NCBI GenBank assembly: GCA_934533075.1
Contig: CAKTBJ010000002.1
Span: forward strand, 62,001 to 126,000
Length of the DNA: 64,000 nt
Direction of reading: 5' to 3'
DNA from: an uncultured Paracoccus sp.
GTDB taxonomy: Bacteria > Pseudomonadota > Alphaproteobacteria > Rhodobacterales > Rhodobacteraceae
A model generated the notes under the pieces. The model was given only the letters and a program-made list of their open reading frames with translations. It ran no database searches and was not told where the DNA came from. Position 1 is the stretch's first letter; each line of letters begins with the position of its first letter. A program made the translations under genes and the position numbers. Below are positions 31,261-39,432 of the stretch, piece after piece.

Positions 31261-34200
31261 ATGCCGAAAACCGTAACGATTTCCACGCCGGCGGAGTTGA
31301 AATCCGCCCTTGCCGCCGCCATCGGGGGCGAAACCTTCCTGCTGACCGCGGGCGATTACGGCAAGCTTGCCTTGTCGTCGCGGGACTTCCCCGCCACCGT
31401 CACCATCGCCTCTGCCGACCCGCGCAATCCGGCGGTGTTTTCGGGGCTGGGCCTGCTGAAGGTCGGCAACCTCACCTTCGACGGGGTGCTGTTCGACTAT
31501 ACGTTCCAGCCGGGCGATGCCGCCTATCTGCGCGTTTTCCAGGTGAACGAATCTCATGACGTGACGATCCGCAACTCGACCTTCGACGGCGACCTCGCCC
31601 GCGGGGTCTCGGCGGTCGATGACGGCTATGGCTATGCCTACGGCCTGTCGGTCCGCGACTCGGCGAATATCGCCGTCGAGAACAACGAGTTCTTCGATTT
31701 CGCGCGCGGTGCCATCTTCAGCTCCAGCACCGGCCTGACCGTGACGGGCAACGACCTGCACAGCATGTCCACGGACGGCATGAACTTCGCCCAGGTCCAG
31801 GACGTGCTGATCGAGGGCAACTTCCTGCACGATTTCAAGCGTTCGCCGGATTCGACGGCCCATCCCGACATGATCCAGTTCTGGACCAACGGGACCGATA
31901 CGCCCAGCGGCAACATCACCATCCGCGGCAACCGGCTGGACATCGGTGACGGCGGGTGGACCCAGTCGATCTTCATGCGCAACGAGATGGTCGATGCGAA
32001 AGGCGCCGGCAAGGGGATGTATTACTATGACATCCTCATCGAGGATAACGTGATCGCCAATGCCCACCTGCACGGCATCACCGTGGGGGAGACGGACGGG
32101 CTGACGATTCGCAACAACACGCTGGTGCATGCGACCGGCCAGGATGCCGGCATGGCCGTCACCGGCGTCAGGCTGCCTTCGATCCGGGTGGCCGCGAATT
32201 CCACCGATGTCGCGGTGACGGACAATATCGCCACCTCGCTGAACGGGTATGATGGTCAAGCCAGCTGGACGGTTGCGAACAACCTGCTGCTGGCCCCCAA
32301 GGACTATGACGCCGCCTTCGTGACCTCGACGACCCAACTGAACGGCGGCATCCACGAATTCCTTGCCCGGCCCGGCGGCGTGATCGACCAGATGGGGGCA
32401 GGCGCGGCCGAGACCCTCGACAACCGGCCCGCCGCCCTGACCGCGCAATTCGATGCCACCCGCGTCGATCAGTCGCTTTCGACCTGGATCTTCGATGCCG
32501 GCGCCTCGGGGGCCGGCGGGACGGACTTTCCGCCCGGCACGGTGTTCCTGTGGGATTTCGGCGATGGCTCCACGGCCTCGGGCCGGGTGGTCAGCCACAG
32601 CTATACCCATGCCGGCCAGCATGAGGCCCGGCTGACCGTCCAGCTGCCCGATGGCCGCTCGGACGGTGCCCGCCAGCTGGTCACCGCCGACAGCCCGCAG
32701 GTGTTGAGGATGGATCTGGGCAACGGCGTCACCCGCATCGGTGTCGGCGATGGCTCCATGCTCGGCGGCGGTGCCGTGACCGAAGGCGGGCTGAGCCTCG
32801 GCGCGCCGGGGACGGTCGCTTCCGTTGGCCGGAGCCAGGTCGCCGGCATCGTCGGCCGCGACAGCTTCGGTATCGACCTGTCGCTGAAGGCTGCCGGTTC
32901 CGCCAGCGAGGGCGAGGTCTTCCGCATCCACGGCAGCGTGATCGGCACGGTCACCGGCAAGGGCGAACTCGACCTGCAATTCTCGACCACGGCGGGGCTG
33001 GTCAAGGTGACGACGGCCGGCGCCGGGCTGAAGGACATGGCATCGCACGACATCCGCATCTATTACGCCGACGATCGCGTGTCGGTGACCGTCGATGGCA
33101 AGGTGCTGGCCTCGGTGGCCATGCCGGAGCCTCTGACGGGCGGCACCCATGATCTCACCTTCGGCAACCCCTGGGGCAAGCAGAACTTTTCCGGCGTGAT
33201 CACGGATTTCGCCATCGACCGCGGCAACCAGACCCTGCCGGCTGCCGCCGAAACGGTGGTTCTGGACGCCATGTGGTCGCTGGACGGGACCGTCCTTCCC
33301 CCGCCGGCCGGCGATACCGGAAGCGATCCGGTCCTTCCCGTCGATCCGGTCCTGCCGGAGGTGCCGGCCGATCCCGACCCGCCGGCGAATCCCGAACTGC
33401 CGGCGAACCCGGAACTGCCGGCGCCGCAGCCGATCCTGCTCGATCTGGGCGATCCGGGGGTCAGCCACCGCATCGACCGCGCCAGCGTCGTCGATATGCT
33501 GGAAAACGATGCCTTCTCGCTGAGCCTCGACCTTCAGGCCACCAGCAGCGCAAGCAAGGGCGAGGTCTTCCGCATCCACCAGAGCATCATCACCACCGTC
33601 AGCGCGGCGGGGGAACTGGTGGTCCAGGCCTTCACCGCGCAGGGCGAGGTGCGGCTGACCACCGCCGGCGCCCGGCTGGACGATCTTGCCCAGCATCGGG
33701 TCGAGGTGGCGCTGGCGGATGGCGTGCTGTCGGTCAGCGTGGACGGCGCGGTCAAGGCCAGCACGCCGATGGACGCGCCGCTGCTGGCCGAGGGCCGGCA
33801 CGACCTGACCTTCGGCAACCCCTGGGGCAAGCAGAATTTCGACGGGATGCTGACCGATTTCGAGGTTCGGTTCCCTACCGTGGACGGCAGCGGGCAGCCG
33901 GTCCTGGCCTTGGTCAGCCTCGGTTTCGATGCCGCGGCGCAGGCAGGAACCGATTCCCTCGCGGTTTCGGTGACGCATACCGCGCTGGCTGGTCACGAGC
34001 CGGCTCCGGCGTCGGTTCAGCCCATGCCGGCCCAGCCCGAGCCTGCCGCGCCCGCGCCCACCGAATCGGTGCAAGCCCCGCTGCCGGACATGTCCGGGAC
34101 CGGCAATGCAATGACGCCCGTCGAGACCGGGGGCGGAATCCGCTTCGGCTTTGCGCAGCGGATGGGACGAAGCGAGGCGGTGCAGGATACCGATGCGGTC

Positions 34201-34416
34201 GGACATGGCGGGGCGACGGCCTTTGTCCGGCCCGCGCCCGCCCCGGTGCCGGATCGGTCCGCGCTCGACGGGCTGATGGGGCGTGACGATGCCGATGTCG
34301 GCTTCCGCTTTACCTTCGCCCAGCGGGCCGAGGCGGCGCGGGACCTCGATCAGCTGATGGTCATGGACCGCTTCGGCTTTCTGGCCCTCCAGGATGCCCA
34401 TATTCCGCAGGTCTGA
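31261..34416 (+). CDS. Large secreted beta-helix/PKD protein, likely type I cargo
   Basis: 1051 residues with no N-terminal signal peptide. Residues 1-380 form a right-handed beta-helix paralogous to the protein at 20840. A PKD domain covers about 395-480 (FLWDFGDGSTASG). Two duplicated lectin-like (ConA/LamG-type) domains lie at about 530-650 and 745-865, each with GEVFRIH and ending LTFGNPWGKQNF. A Pro/Glu/Asp linker separates them. The C-terminus repeats FGFAQRM and FTFAQRA and ends in a hydrophobic tail. No glycine-rich RTX nonapeptides are seen. Lack of a signal peptide plus the nearby type I exporter suggests export by that system, perhaps to bind or trim the exopolysaccharide. Confidence 0.8.
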   Translation: MPKTVTISTPAELKSALAAAIGGETFLLTAGDYGKLALSSRDFPATVTIASADPRNPAVFSGLGLLKVGNLTFDGVLFDYTFQPGDAAYLRVFQVNESHDVTIRNSTFDGDLARGVSAVDDGYGYAYGLSVRDSANIAVENNEFFDFARGAIFSSSTGLTVTGNDLHSMSTDGMNFAQVQDVLIEGNFLHDFKRSPDSTAHPDMIQFWTNGTDTPSGNITIRGNRLDIGDGGWTQSIFMRNEMVDAKGAGKGMYYYDILIEDNVIANAHLHGITVGETDGLTIRNNTLVHATGQDAGMAVTGVRLPSIRVAANSTDVAVTDNIATSLNGYDGQASWTVANNLLLAPKDYDAAFVTSTTQLNGGIHEFLARPGGVIDQMGAGAAETLDNRPAALTAQFDATRVDQSLSTWIFDAGASGAGGTDFPPGTVFLWDFGDGSTASGRVVSHSYTHAGQHEARLTVQLPDGRSDGARQLVTADSPQVLRMDLGNGVTRIGVGDGSMLGGGAVTEGGLSLGAPGTVASVGRSQVAGIVGRDSFGIDLSLKAAGSASEGEVFRIHGSVIGTVTGKGELDLQFSTTAGLVKVTTAGAGLKDMASHDIRIYYADDRVSVTVDGKVLASVAMPEPLTGGTHDLTFGNPWGKQNFSGVITDFAIDRGNQTLPAAAETVVLDAMWSLDGTVLPPPAGDTGSDPVLPVDPVLPEVPADPDPPANPELPANPELPAPQPILLDLGDPGVSHRIDRASVVDMLENDAFSLSLDLQATSSASKGEVFRIHQSIITTVSAAGELVVQAFTAQGEVRLTTAGARLDDLAQHRVEVALADGVLSVSVDGAVKASTPMDAPLLAEGRHDLTFGNPWGKQNFDGMLTDFEVRFPTVDGSGQPVLALVSLGFDAAAQAGTDSLAVSVTHTALAGHEPAPASVQPMPAQPEPAAPAPTESVQAPLPDMSGTGNAMTPVETGGGIRFGFAQRMGRSEAVQDTDAVGHGGATAFVRPAPAPVPDRSALDGLMGRDDADVGFRFTFAQRAEAARDLDQLMVMDRFGFLALQDAHIPQV

Positions 34417-34514
34417 GGCGGTCATCGGGGGCGGCCGGTTCCGAGCCGGCCGGCCGCGCGCGGCCCTCAAGTCCAAAACGGCCGTGGTAAATGCCGGCCC
34501 ATGACGCCATGATG

Positions 34515-34549
34515 CCGCCGCGCCCCGATCAGGACGGGCGCGGCGGTTT
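34515..34549 (+). terminator. Strong hairpin terminator after the beta-helix gene
   Basis: A perfect 11-bp stem, CCGCCGCGCCC (34515-34525) and GGGCGCGGCGG (34536-34546), with a 10-base loop followed by TTTC. It lies about 100 bp after the stop and 24 bp before the next gene. A second smaller stem, GGCCGG and CCGGCC, is at about 34435-34455. Confidence 0.6.
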
Positions 34550-34572
34550 CAAGAAAGCGGAAAGGCGGCGCG

Positions 34573-35526
34573 ATGGTTTCCGACCCCGGCACTCCCGTGC
34601 TGTCGATCATCGTCATCAGCTACAACACGCGCGACATGACGCTGGCCTGCCTGGCCTCGATCCATGCGCAGACCGAATGCGATTTCGAGGTGGTGGTGGT
34701 GGACAATGCGTCCACGGACGGCTCTGCCGAGGCGATCCGCCGGCAATTCCCGCAGGTCACGCTGCTGGCCGAGGCGGTCAATCACGGCTTCGGCCCGGCC
34801 CATGCCCTTGCCCTGCCGCATTGCCGGGCGCCGTGGCTGTTGCTTCTGAACCCCGATACGGTGGTGCTGGACCGCGCGCTGGACCGGCTGCTGGATTTTG
34901 CCCACCGGCGCCCGCAGGCCGGGATCTGGGGCGGCAGGACGCTTTATGCCGACGGCGCGCTCAATCCCGGTTCCTGCTGGGGGCGCATGACGCCGTGGTC
35001 GCTGCTGTGCCGGCTGCTGGGGCTGACGGCGATCTTTCGCGCCTCGGAGGTCTTCAACCCCGAAGCCTATGGCACCTGGCCCCGCGATGCCGAACGCGCG
35101 GTCGATATCGTCTCCGGCTGCCTGTTCCTGATCGCGCGGGCGGATTGGGACAGGCTGGGCGGCTTCGATCCGGTTTTCGTCATGTATGGCGAGGAGGCCG
35201 ACCTGTGCCTGCGCGCCCGTGCCGCCGGCCTGCGCCCGGCGATCACGCCCGCGGCCACGATCATCCATTACGGCGGCGCCTCGGAGCGGGTGCGCTCGGA
35301 CAAGATGGTCCGCCTGCTGCGCGCCAAGGCCGAGCTGATCAAGCGGCATTTCCCGCCGCGCCGCCGGTGGCTGGGGCTGCGGCTGCTGATGCTGTGGCCG
35401 CTGTCGCGCCATGTCGCGCTGCGGCTGGCGGGCGGCGTGACCCGCAGGCCGGGGCTGTCGGACAAGGCCGCGACATGGGGCGAGGTCTGGCGCCGCCGCG
35501 GGGAGTGGCGCGCGGGCTTTCGCTAG
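34573..35526 (+). CDS. Family 2 glycosyltransferase (WbbL-like)
   Basis: A 317-residue cytoplasmic GT-A enzyme. The N-terminus LSIIVISYNTRDM, VVVVDNASTDGS and LLLNPDTVV are the nucleotide-sugar and metal-binding motifs. GFDPVFVMYGEEADLCLR is the acceptor-side motif common in rhamnosyltransferase-type family 2 enzymes. It probably adds one sugar of the repeat unit. It is preceded by GGAAAGG and lies behind a strong hairpin, so it may have its own promoter. It is the last clear gene of the exopolysaccharide block. Confidence 0.85.
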   Translation: MVSDPGTPVLSIIVISYNTRDMTLACLASIHAQTECDFEVVVVDNASTDGSAEAIRRQFPQVTLLAEAVNHGFGPAHALALPHCRAPWLLLLNPDTVVLDRALDRLLDFAHRRPQAGIWGGRTLYADGALNPGSCWGRMTPWSLLCRLLGLTAIFRASEVFNPEAYGTWPRDAERAVDIVSGCLFLIARADWDRLGGFDPVFVMYGEEADLCLRARAAGLRPAITPAATIIHYGGASERVRSDKMVRLLRAKAELIKRHFPPRRRWLGLRLLMLWPLSRHVALRLAGGVTRRPGLSDKAATWGEVWRRRGEWRAGFR

Positions 35527-35642
35527 GCGGGCACCTTGCGCGGGGTTCCGCTGTTTCCCGTCCTCGTGCCGATTTTCAGTTGCTTTTTGATACTGACTTG
35601 CCGCAGGCTGGGTTGGAGGCCGCCGCAAGACAGGAGAGGACA

Positions 35643-36437
35643 ATGGGCTATCAAGGCAATCCCTGCTGGTATGAGTTGGGCACGACCGATCTCGACGCCG
35701 CCGCCGCGTTCTATGGCGGAATCCTGGGCTGGCAGGTTGCCGATTCCGGGATGGAGGGCTTCGACTATCGCCTTGCCCGCATCGGTGAGGCGATGGTCGC
35801 CGGGATGGCGGGTGATGCCGGGCAGGAGGGCAGGCCGCCGCCCAGCTGGCTGATCTATTTCGCCGTCGATGATTGCGACCGGACCGCCGAGGCTATCCGG
35901 GCCGCCGGCGGCGGTATCCGCACGCCGCCCGCCGATATTCCCGGCACCGGCCGCTATGCCGTGGTTTCGGACCCGCAGGGCGCGCTGTTCGGCATCCTGC
36001 AACCCGATATGAGCCGGATGAGCGCCGAGGAGATCGCCAAGGCCGAGGCCGCCGCGCCCTTCGATCAGTCCAAGCCCGGTCACGGGAACTGGAATGAACT
36101 GATGTCCACCGATCCGGTGGCGGGTTTTGCCTTTTATTCCAAGCTGTTCGGCTGGACCAAGGGGGATGCCATGCCGATGGGCGAGGCCGGCAGCTATCAG
36201 CTTTTCCGCCACAAGGGCCGCGACATCGGCGCCATGATGGGGCTGGGGGATTCGCCGGCGCCGCTCTGGCTGCCGTATTTCGGCGCGCCCCGGCCGGTCG
36301 GCAAGATGGTCGAGGCGATCGAGGCGGCCGGCGGCACCGTCTGTCACGGTCCCGTCGAGGTGCCCGGCCCCGCCTGGATCGCCGTGGCGCAGGACCCGCA
36401 GGGCGTCATGTTCGCCGTGGTCGGCGATGAGGCCTGA
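35643..36437 (+). CDS. Two-domain VOC (glyoxalase-fold) protein
   Basis: 264 residues made of two VOC modules, about 5-120 and 140-262. Each starts with a WYEL/WNEL phrase and ends with DPQGALFGI or DPQGVMFAV. This resembles the CFP-30B-type hydroxylase-like VOC family. The reaction is unknown. GGAGAGG lies just before the ATG. The stop lies 10 bp before the next VOC gene's start, so the two probably share a transcript. Confidence 0.8.
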   Translation: MGYQGNPCWYELGTTDLDAAAAFYGGILGWQVADSGMEGFDYRLARIGEAMVAGMAGDAGQEGRPPPSWLIYFAVDDCDRTAEAIRAAGGGIRTPPADIPGTGRYAVVSDPQGALFGILQPDMSRMSAEEIAKAEAAAPFDQSKPGHGNWNELMSTDPVAGFAFYSKLFGWTKGDAMPMGEAGSYQLFRHKGRDIGAMMGLGDSPAPLWLPYFGAPRPVGKMVEAIEAAGGTVCHGPVEVPGPAWIAVAQDPQGVMFAVVGDEA

Positions 36438-36447
36438 GGACAGTATC

Positions 36448-36933
36448 ATGCACAAGAACACGATTTGCCTGTGGTATGACGACGACGCCGAGGCCGCCGC
36501 GCGCTTTTATGCCGAGACCTTTCCCGACAGCGCCGTGACGGCCGTTCGCCGCGCGCCCAGCGACTTTCCCGGCGGCAAGGCGGGGCAGGTGCTGGTGGTC
36601 GAATTCACCGTGCTGGGCATTCCCTGCATCGGCATGAATGGCGGCCCGGTCTTTCCACAGACCGAGGCGTTCTCGTTCCAGATCAGCACCGAGGATCAGG
36701 CGGAGACCGACCGCTACTGGAACGCCATCGTCGGCAATGGCGGGCGGGAAAGCGATTGCGGCTGGTGCAAGGATCGCTGGGGCCTGTCCTGGCAGATCAC
36801 GCCCCGCGTGCTGATGGAGGCATGGGCGGAAGGCGGTGCGGTGGCGAAGGCCGCTTTCGAGGCCATGATGACCATGCGCAAGCTGGACGTGGCGGGAATC
36901 GAGGCCGCGATCGCCGGGGCGCGAAAGGGCTAG
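36448..36933 (+). CDS. PhnB-like VOC family protein
   Basis: 161 residues of the PhnB/3-demethylubiquinone methyltransferase-like VOC family, with CLWYDDDAEAAARFY at the N-terminus, FQISTEDQAETDRYW and CGWCKDRWGLSWQITP. Members are probably metal-dependent enzymes or binding proteins of unknown substrate. GAGGA lies eight bases before the chosen ATG. An ATG at 36427 is in frame but sits inside the upstream gene. The 3' end overlaps the convergent TIGR02444-like gene by four bases. Confidence 0.8.
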   Translation: MHKNTICLWYDDDAEAAARFYAETFPDSAVTAVRRAPSDFPGGKAGQVLVVEFTVLGIPCIGMNGGPVFPQTEAFSFQISTEDQAETDRYWNAIVGNGGRESDCGWCKDRWGLSWQITPRVLMEAWAEGGAVAKAAFEAMMTMRKLDVAGIEAAIAGARKG

Positions 36934-37424
36934 GGCTGCGCGGCGGCCTCTGCGATCAGGCGCATCTCCGGCGCTTCCGGGGCGCCGGGGGTGAAATGCC
37001 CGCAGGTCAGGCGGATGAGGGCCAGGAAATCCGCCGCCCCTGCGCCCGGTGCGGGGGGCAGGGTGGCGATTTCCTGCTCCAGAACCGCAAGCGCGATCTG
37101 TTCGGCCTGCAATTCCAGGGCCTTGACGGAATCGCGGCAGGCCGGAACGATGGGCGCATGGGCCATCCAGGGATGCGATTTCATGCGCTGGCGGATGGTG
37201 CGCAGCGGCGCGATGGTGTCGCGCCGCCAGTCCGCCACCGCCGCGTCCAGGCGGGCAATGCCGGCGGCATCGACGGCGAAACCCTGCCGGCGGGCATGCA
37301 GGACCGCGATCAGCAGCGGCACGTCCAGCCCCAGCCGCTCCTGCAAGGCAAGGCAGGCCGGCGCCACCCCCGGCATGGCATAGAGCCGCAGCGCATAGCG
37401 CCAGAGGGGGCCATCCAGCCTCAC
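36930..37424 (-). CDS. TIGR02444/DUF2390-like protein
   Basis: 164 residues with LWRYALRLYAMPGVAPACLALQ cut short here, then GLDVPLLIAVLHA and a mostly helical C-terminus, matching the TIGR02444 family of unknown function. The GTG start at 37424 overlaps the aldo/keto reductase stop as GTGA, which favours translational coupling. The frame is open upstream for about 200 codons, but that stretch is antisense-like and inside the reductase gene. Confidence 0.72.
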   Translation of the reverse strand: MRLDGPLWRYALRLYAMPGVAPACLALQERLGLDVPLLIAVLHARRQGFAVDAAGIARLDAAVADWRRDTIAPLRTIRQRMKSHPWMAHAPIVPACRDSVKALELQAEQIALAVLEQEIATLPPAPGAGAADFLALIRLTCGHFTPGAPEAPEMRLIAEAAAQP

Positions 37425-38239
37425 CAGCCCCGCACCCAGTCCGGATTGAAGAGGCGTCCGTCCGGTCGGGCCAGCGCGTGCAGTTGCGCCATCTCGGCGT
37501 CGGAGAGCGTGAAATCCGTGATCGCGATATTCTCGCGCACGCGGCCGGGATTGGACGAGCGCGGAATCGCCGCCACCCCCTGTTGCAGATGCCAGCGCAG
37601 CATCACCTGCGCCGGGGTCTTGCCATGCGCTGCGGCGATGGCCGCGATCTCGGGCACCGCCGGCAACCGCCCGCTGCCGATGGGGGCATAGGAGACGAAG
37701 GCCAGCCCGGCCGCCCGGCAGGCGGCGATCAGCGCCGACTGGTCGAGGCGCGGGTGATATTCGCATTGATTGGCGACCAGCGGTCGGTCGGCCAGCGCAA
37801 TCGCCTGATTCATCAGCGCAATCGGAAAGTTCGCCACGCCGATATGGCGGGTCAGGCCGCGGGCGGCGACATCGCACAGGGCTTCGACGGTCTCGGCCAG
37901 CGGAATATCCGGGTTCGGCCAGTGGATCAGCAGCAGATCCACATGGTCGAGGCCCAGCCGCTTCAGGCTGGCCTCGGCCGAGGCGCGCAGGGCGGGGCCG
38001 GAAAGCTCGGTCCACCAGACCTTCGTGGTCAGGAAATAGTCGTCGCGGGCCAGCCCGGTCCGGCGCAGGGCGGCGCCCAGATCGGCCTCGTTCTCATAGC
38101 GCGGCGCGGTGTCGAAATGGCGATAGCCGGCCTCGGCGGCGGCCATGACCGCCGCATCCAGCACGTCGCCATGCAATTCCCAGGTGCCAAGCCCGGTCTG
38201 CGGGATCGCGGCCCCGTTGGCGTGGATTGTCGGGATCAT
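37421..38239 (-). CDS. Aldo/keto reductase (2,5-diketogluconate reductase-like)
   Basis: NADPH-dependent carbonyl reductase of 272 residues. The catalytic tetrad is complete: Asp43 and Tyr48 in FDTAPRYENE, Lys73 in LTTKVWW and His106 in LLIHWPNP. The C-terminal cofactor loop IPRSSNPGRVREN is present. It is closest to the DkgA/DkgB type. It is the first gene of a two-gene unit with the TIGR02444-like gene. The natural substrate is not evident. Confidence 0.9.
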   Translation of the reverse strand: MIPTIHANGAAIPQTGLGTWELHGDVLDAAVMAAAEAGYRHFDTAPRYENEADLGAALRRTGLARDDYFLTTKVWWTELSGPALRASAEASLKRLGLDHVDLLLIHWPNPDIPLAETVEALCDVAARGLTRHIGVANFPIALMNQAIALADRPLVANQCEYHPRLDQSALIAACRAAGLAFVSYAPIGSGRLPAVPEIAAIAAAHGKTPAQVMLRWHLQQGVAAIPRSSNPGRVRENIAITDFTLSDAEMAQLHALARPDGRLFNPDWVRGW

Positions 38240-38313
38240 GGCGCGCCTCCGTTGTTGTGGTGGCGCGGATTATGCCCATTGCGGCGGGGAAGCCAACCGG
38301 GGGGCGAGGTTGG

Positions 38314-38370
38314 AAGGTGCGTGCGGGCGCACCTTGCCAGGTCGATCCCCCCGCGCCTGGGCGCGGGGGG
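38314..38370. repeat. REP-like palindrome plus long GC hairpin
   Basis: AAGGTGCG (38314-38321) and CGCACCTT (38328-38335) form a REP-like stem followed by GCC. It is the same sequence type as elements at 46542 and 59537. Next to it, CCCCCCGCGC (38347-38356) and GCGCGGGGGG (38361-38370) form a perfect 10-bp stem around CTGG. It lies between the convergent-facing ends of the aldo/keto reductase promoter side and the importer operon. Confidence 0.5.
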
Positions 38371-38379
38371 CAGGGCGGC

Positions 38380-39363
38380 TTACTCCACGTCGCCGGCCTT
38401 GGGCAGTTCGGCGAAGCTGGCCAGGAAGGCGTCGCGATTGGCGGCGGCGTCGGCCTCGTCCACCGGGAACACCTTGATGTCCGCGATTTCCGGCAGGTCC
38501 ACGTAATCCGCGACCTTAAGGTCGGTGCGGCTGGGGCGGCGGAAGGCGGCCTCCAGCAGCGCCACCTGCGCCTCGGGCGACAGCAGCGCATCCACCGCCT
38601 TCTTGGCATCGTCACCGGCCGGGGCGCCCTTGATCATGCCGACATATTCCGGCGAGGTGAAGGTGCCGTCCTCGGGATAGACGATCTCCATCTCGACCTG
38701 GCCGCCGTCGACATAGGCATAGGCGTTGGTCTCGAACGTGAGGCCCACGGCATATTCGCCCATCGCCACCTGCCGGTGCGCGTTCGAGGCCGAGCCGGTG
38801 ACGACAAGGTTCGACACCACCGCTTTGAAGGTCTCCTCGTCCAGCAGCTTGGACAGACCCCACAGGATGGTGTAGCCGGTCGAGCTGTTGGCCGGGTCGG
38901 CGACGATCAGCCGGCCGCTCCATGCCGGGTCGGCGAGGTCGGCCCAGGTGGCCGGCACCTCCTGCCCGTCGAGCTGGTCGGTATTCACCAGCAGGGCGAC
39001 GACATGGACGTTCGTCGGGATGAACAGATCGCCCGGATAGCGCAGTTCGTCCGGCATCACCGCCAGCGCCGGAGCGTCGGCATAGGGTTCGAACAGGTCG
39101 GCAAAGGCGCCCAGCGTATTGGCCGAGGACGACCAGAAGAAATCGCCTTGCGGGGCCGAGGCCTCGGCCTCGATCCGGCGCAGCAGCACGCCCGAGCCGC
39201 CGGTGATCACGCCGAGGTTCAGCCCGGCCTGGTCCTTGACGGCGGCCTGCACGGCCTCGTAGGCGGGCACGGGGTTGGAGGTATACAGCACCGGGTCGGC
39301 GGCCAGCGCCGGACCGGCCAGCGCGACGGCGGCGGCGGTGAAGGCGAGGGGTTTGAGGAACAT
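38380..39363 (-). CDS. ABC importer periplasmic binding protein (AfuA/FbpA-like)
   Basis: 327 residues with a signal peptide ending GPALAADP. It is a type II periplasmic binding protein resembling the AfuA/FbpA group: LYTSNPVPAY, VITGGSGVLLRRI, ANSSTGYTILWGL and GEYAVGLTFETNAYAYV. AfuA proteins were long called iron binders, but at least one binds hexose phosphates. The nearby phosphatase and DeoR regulator support a phosphorylated ligand here. It is last in the operon, 69 bp after the permease. Confidence 0.85.
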   Translation of the reverse strand: MFLKPLAFTAAAVALAGPALAADPVLYTSNPVPAYEAVQAAVKDQAGLNLGVITGGSGVLLRRIEAEASAPQGDFFWSSSANTLGAFADLFEPYADAPALAVMPDELRYPGDLFIPTNVHVVALLVNTDQLDGQEVPATWADLADPAWSGRLIVADPANSSTGYTILWGLSKLLDEETFKAVVSNLVVTGSASNAHRQVAMGEYAVGLTFETNAYAYVDGGQVEMEIVYPEDGTFTSPEYVGMIKGAPAGDDAKKAVDALLSPEAQVALLEAAFRRPSRTDLKVADYVDLPEIADIKVFPVDEADAAANRDAFLASFAELPKAGDVE

Positions 39364-39432
39364 GGTCTACCTTTCTGTTGGATCGTGTCATTGAAGGAAG
39401 GCCGCCGCCGGATTGGCCCGGCGGCGGCAAGG

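Noticed and set aside
31261-34416. RTX-type calcium-binding toxin or adhesin
   Set aside because: No GGxGxDxxx nonapeptides; the repeats are beta-helix rungs and duplicated lectin-like domains.
31177-34476. Minus-strand frame of about 1100 codons opposite the large beta-helix gene
   Set aside because: Arg/His/Gly/Asp-rich shadow of a high-GC gene with no ribosome site or recognisable motif; the plus strand has clear domains.
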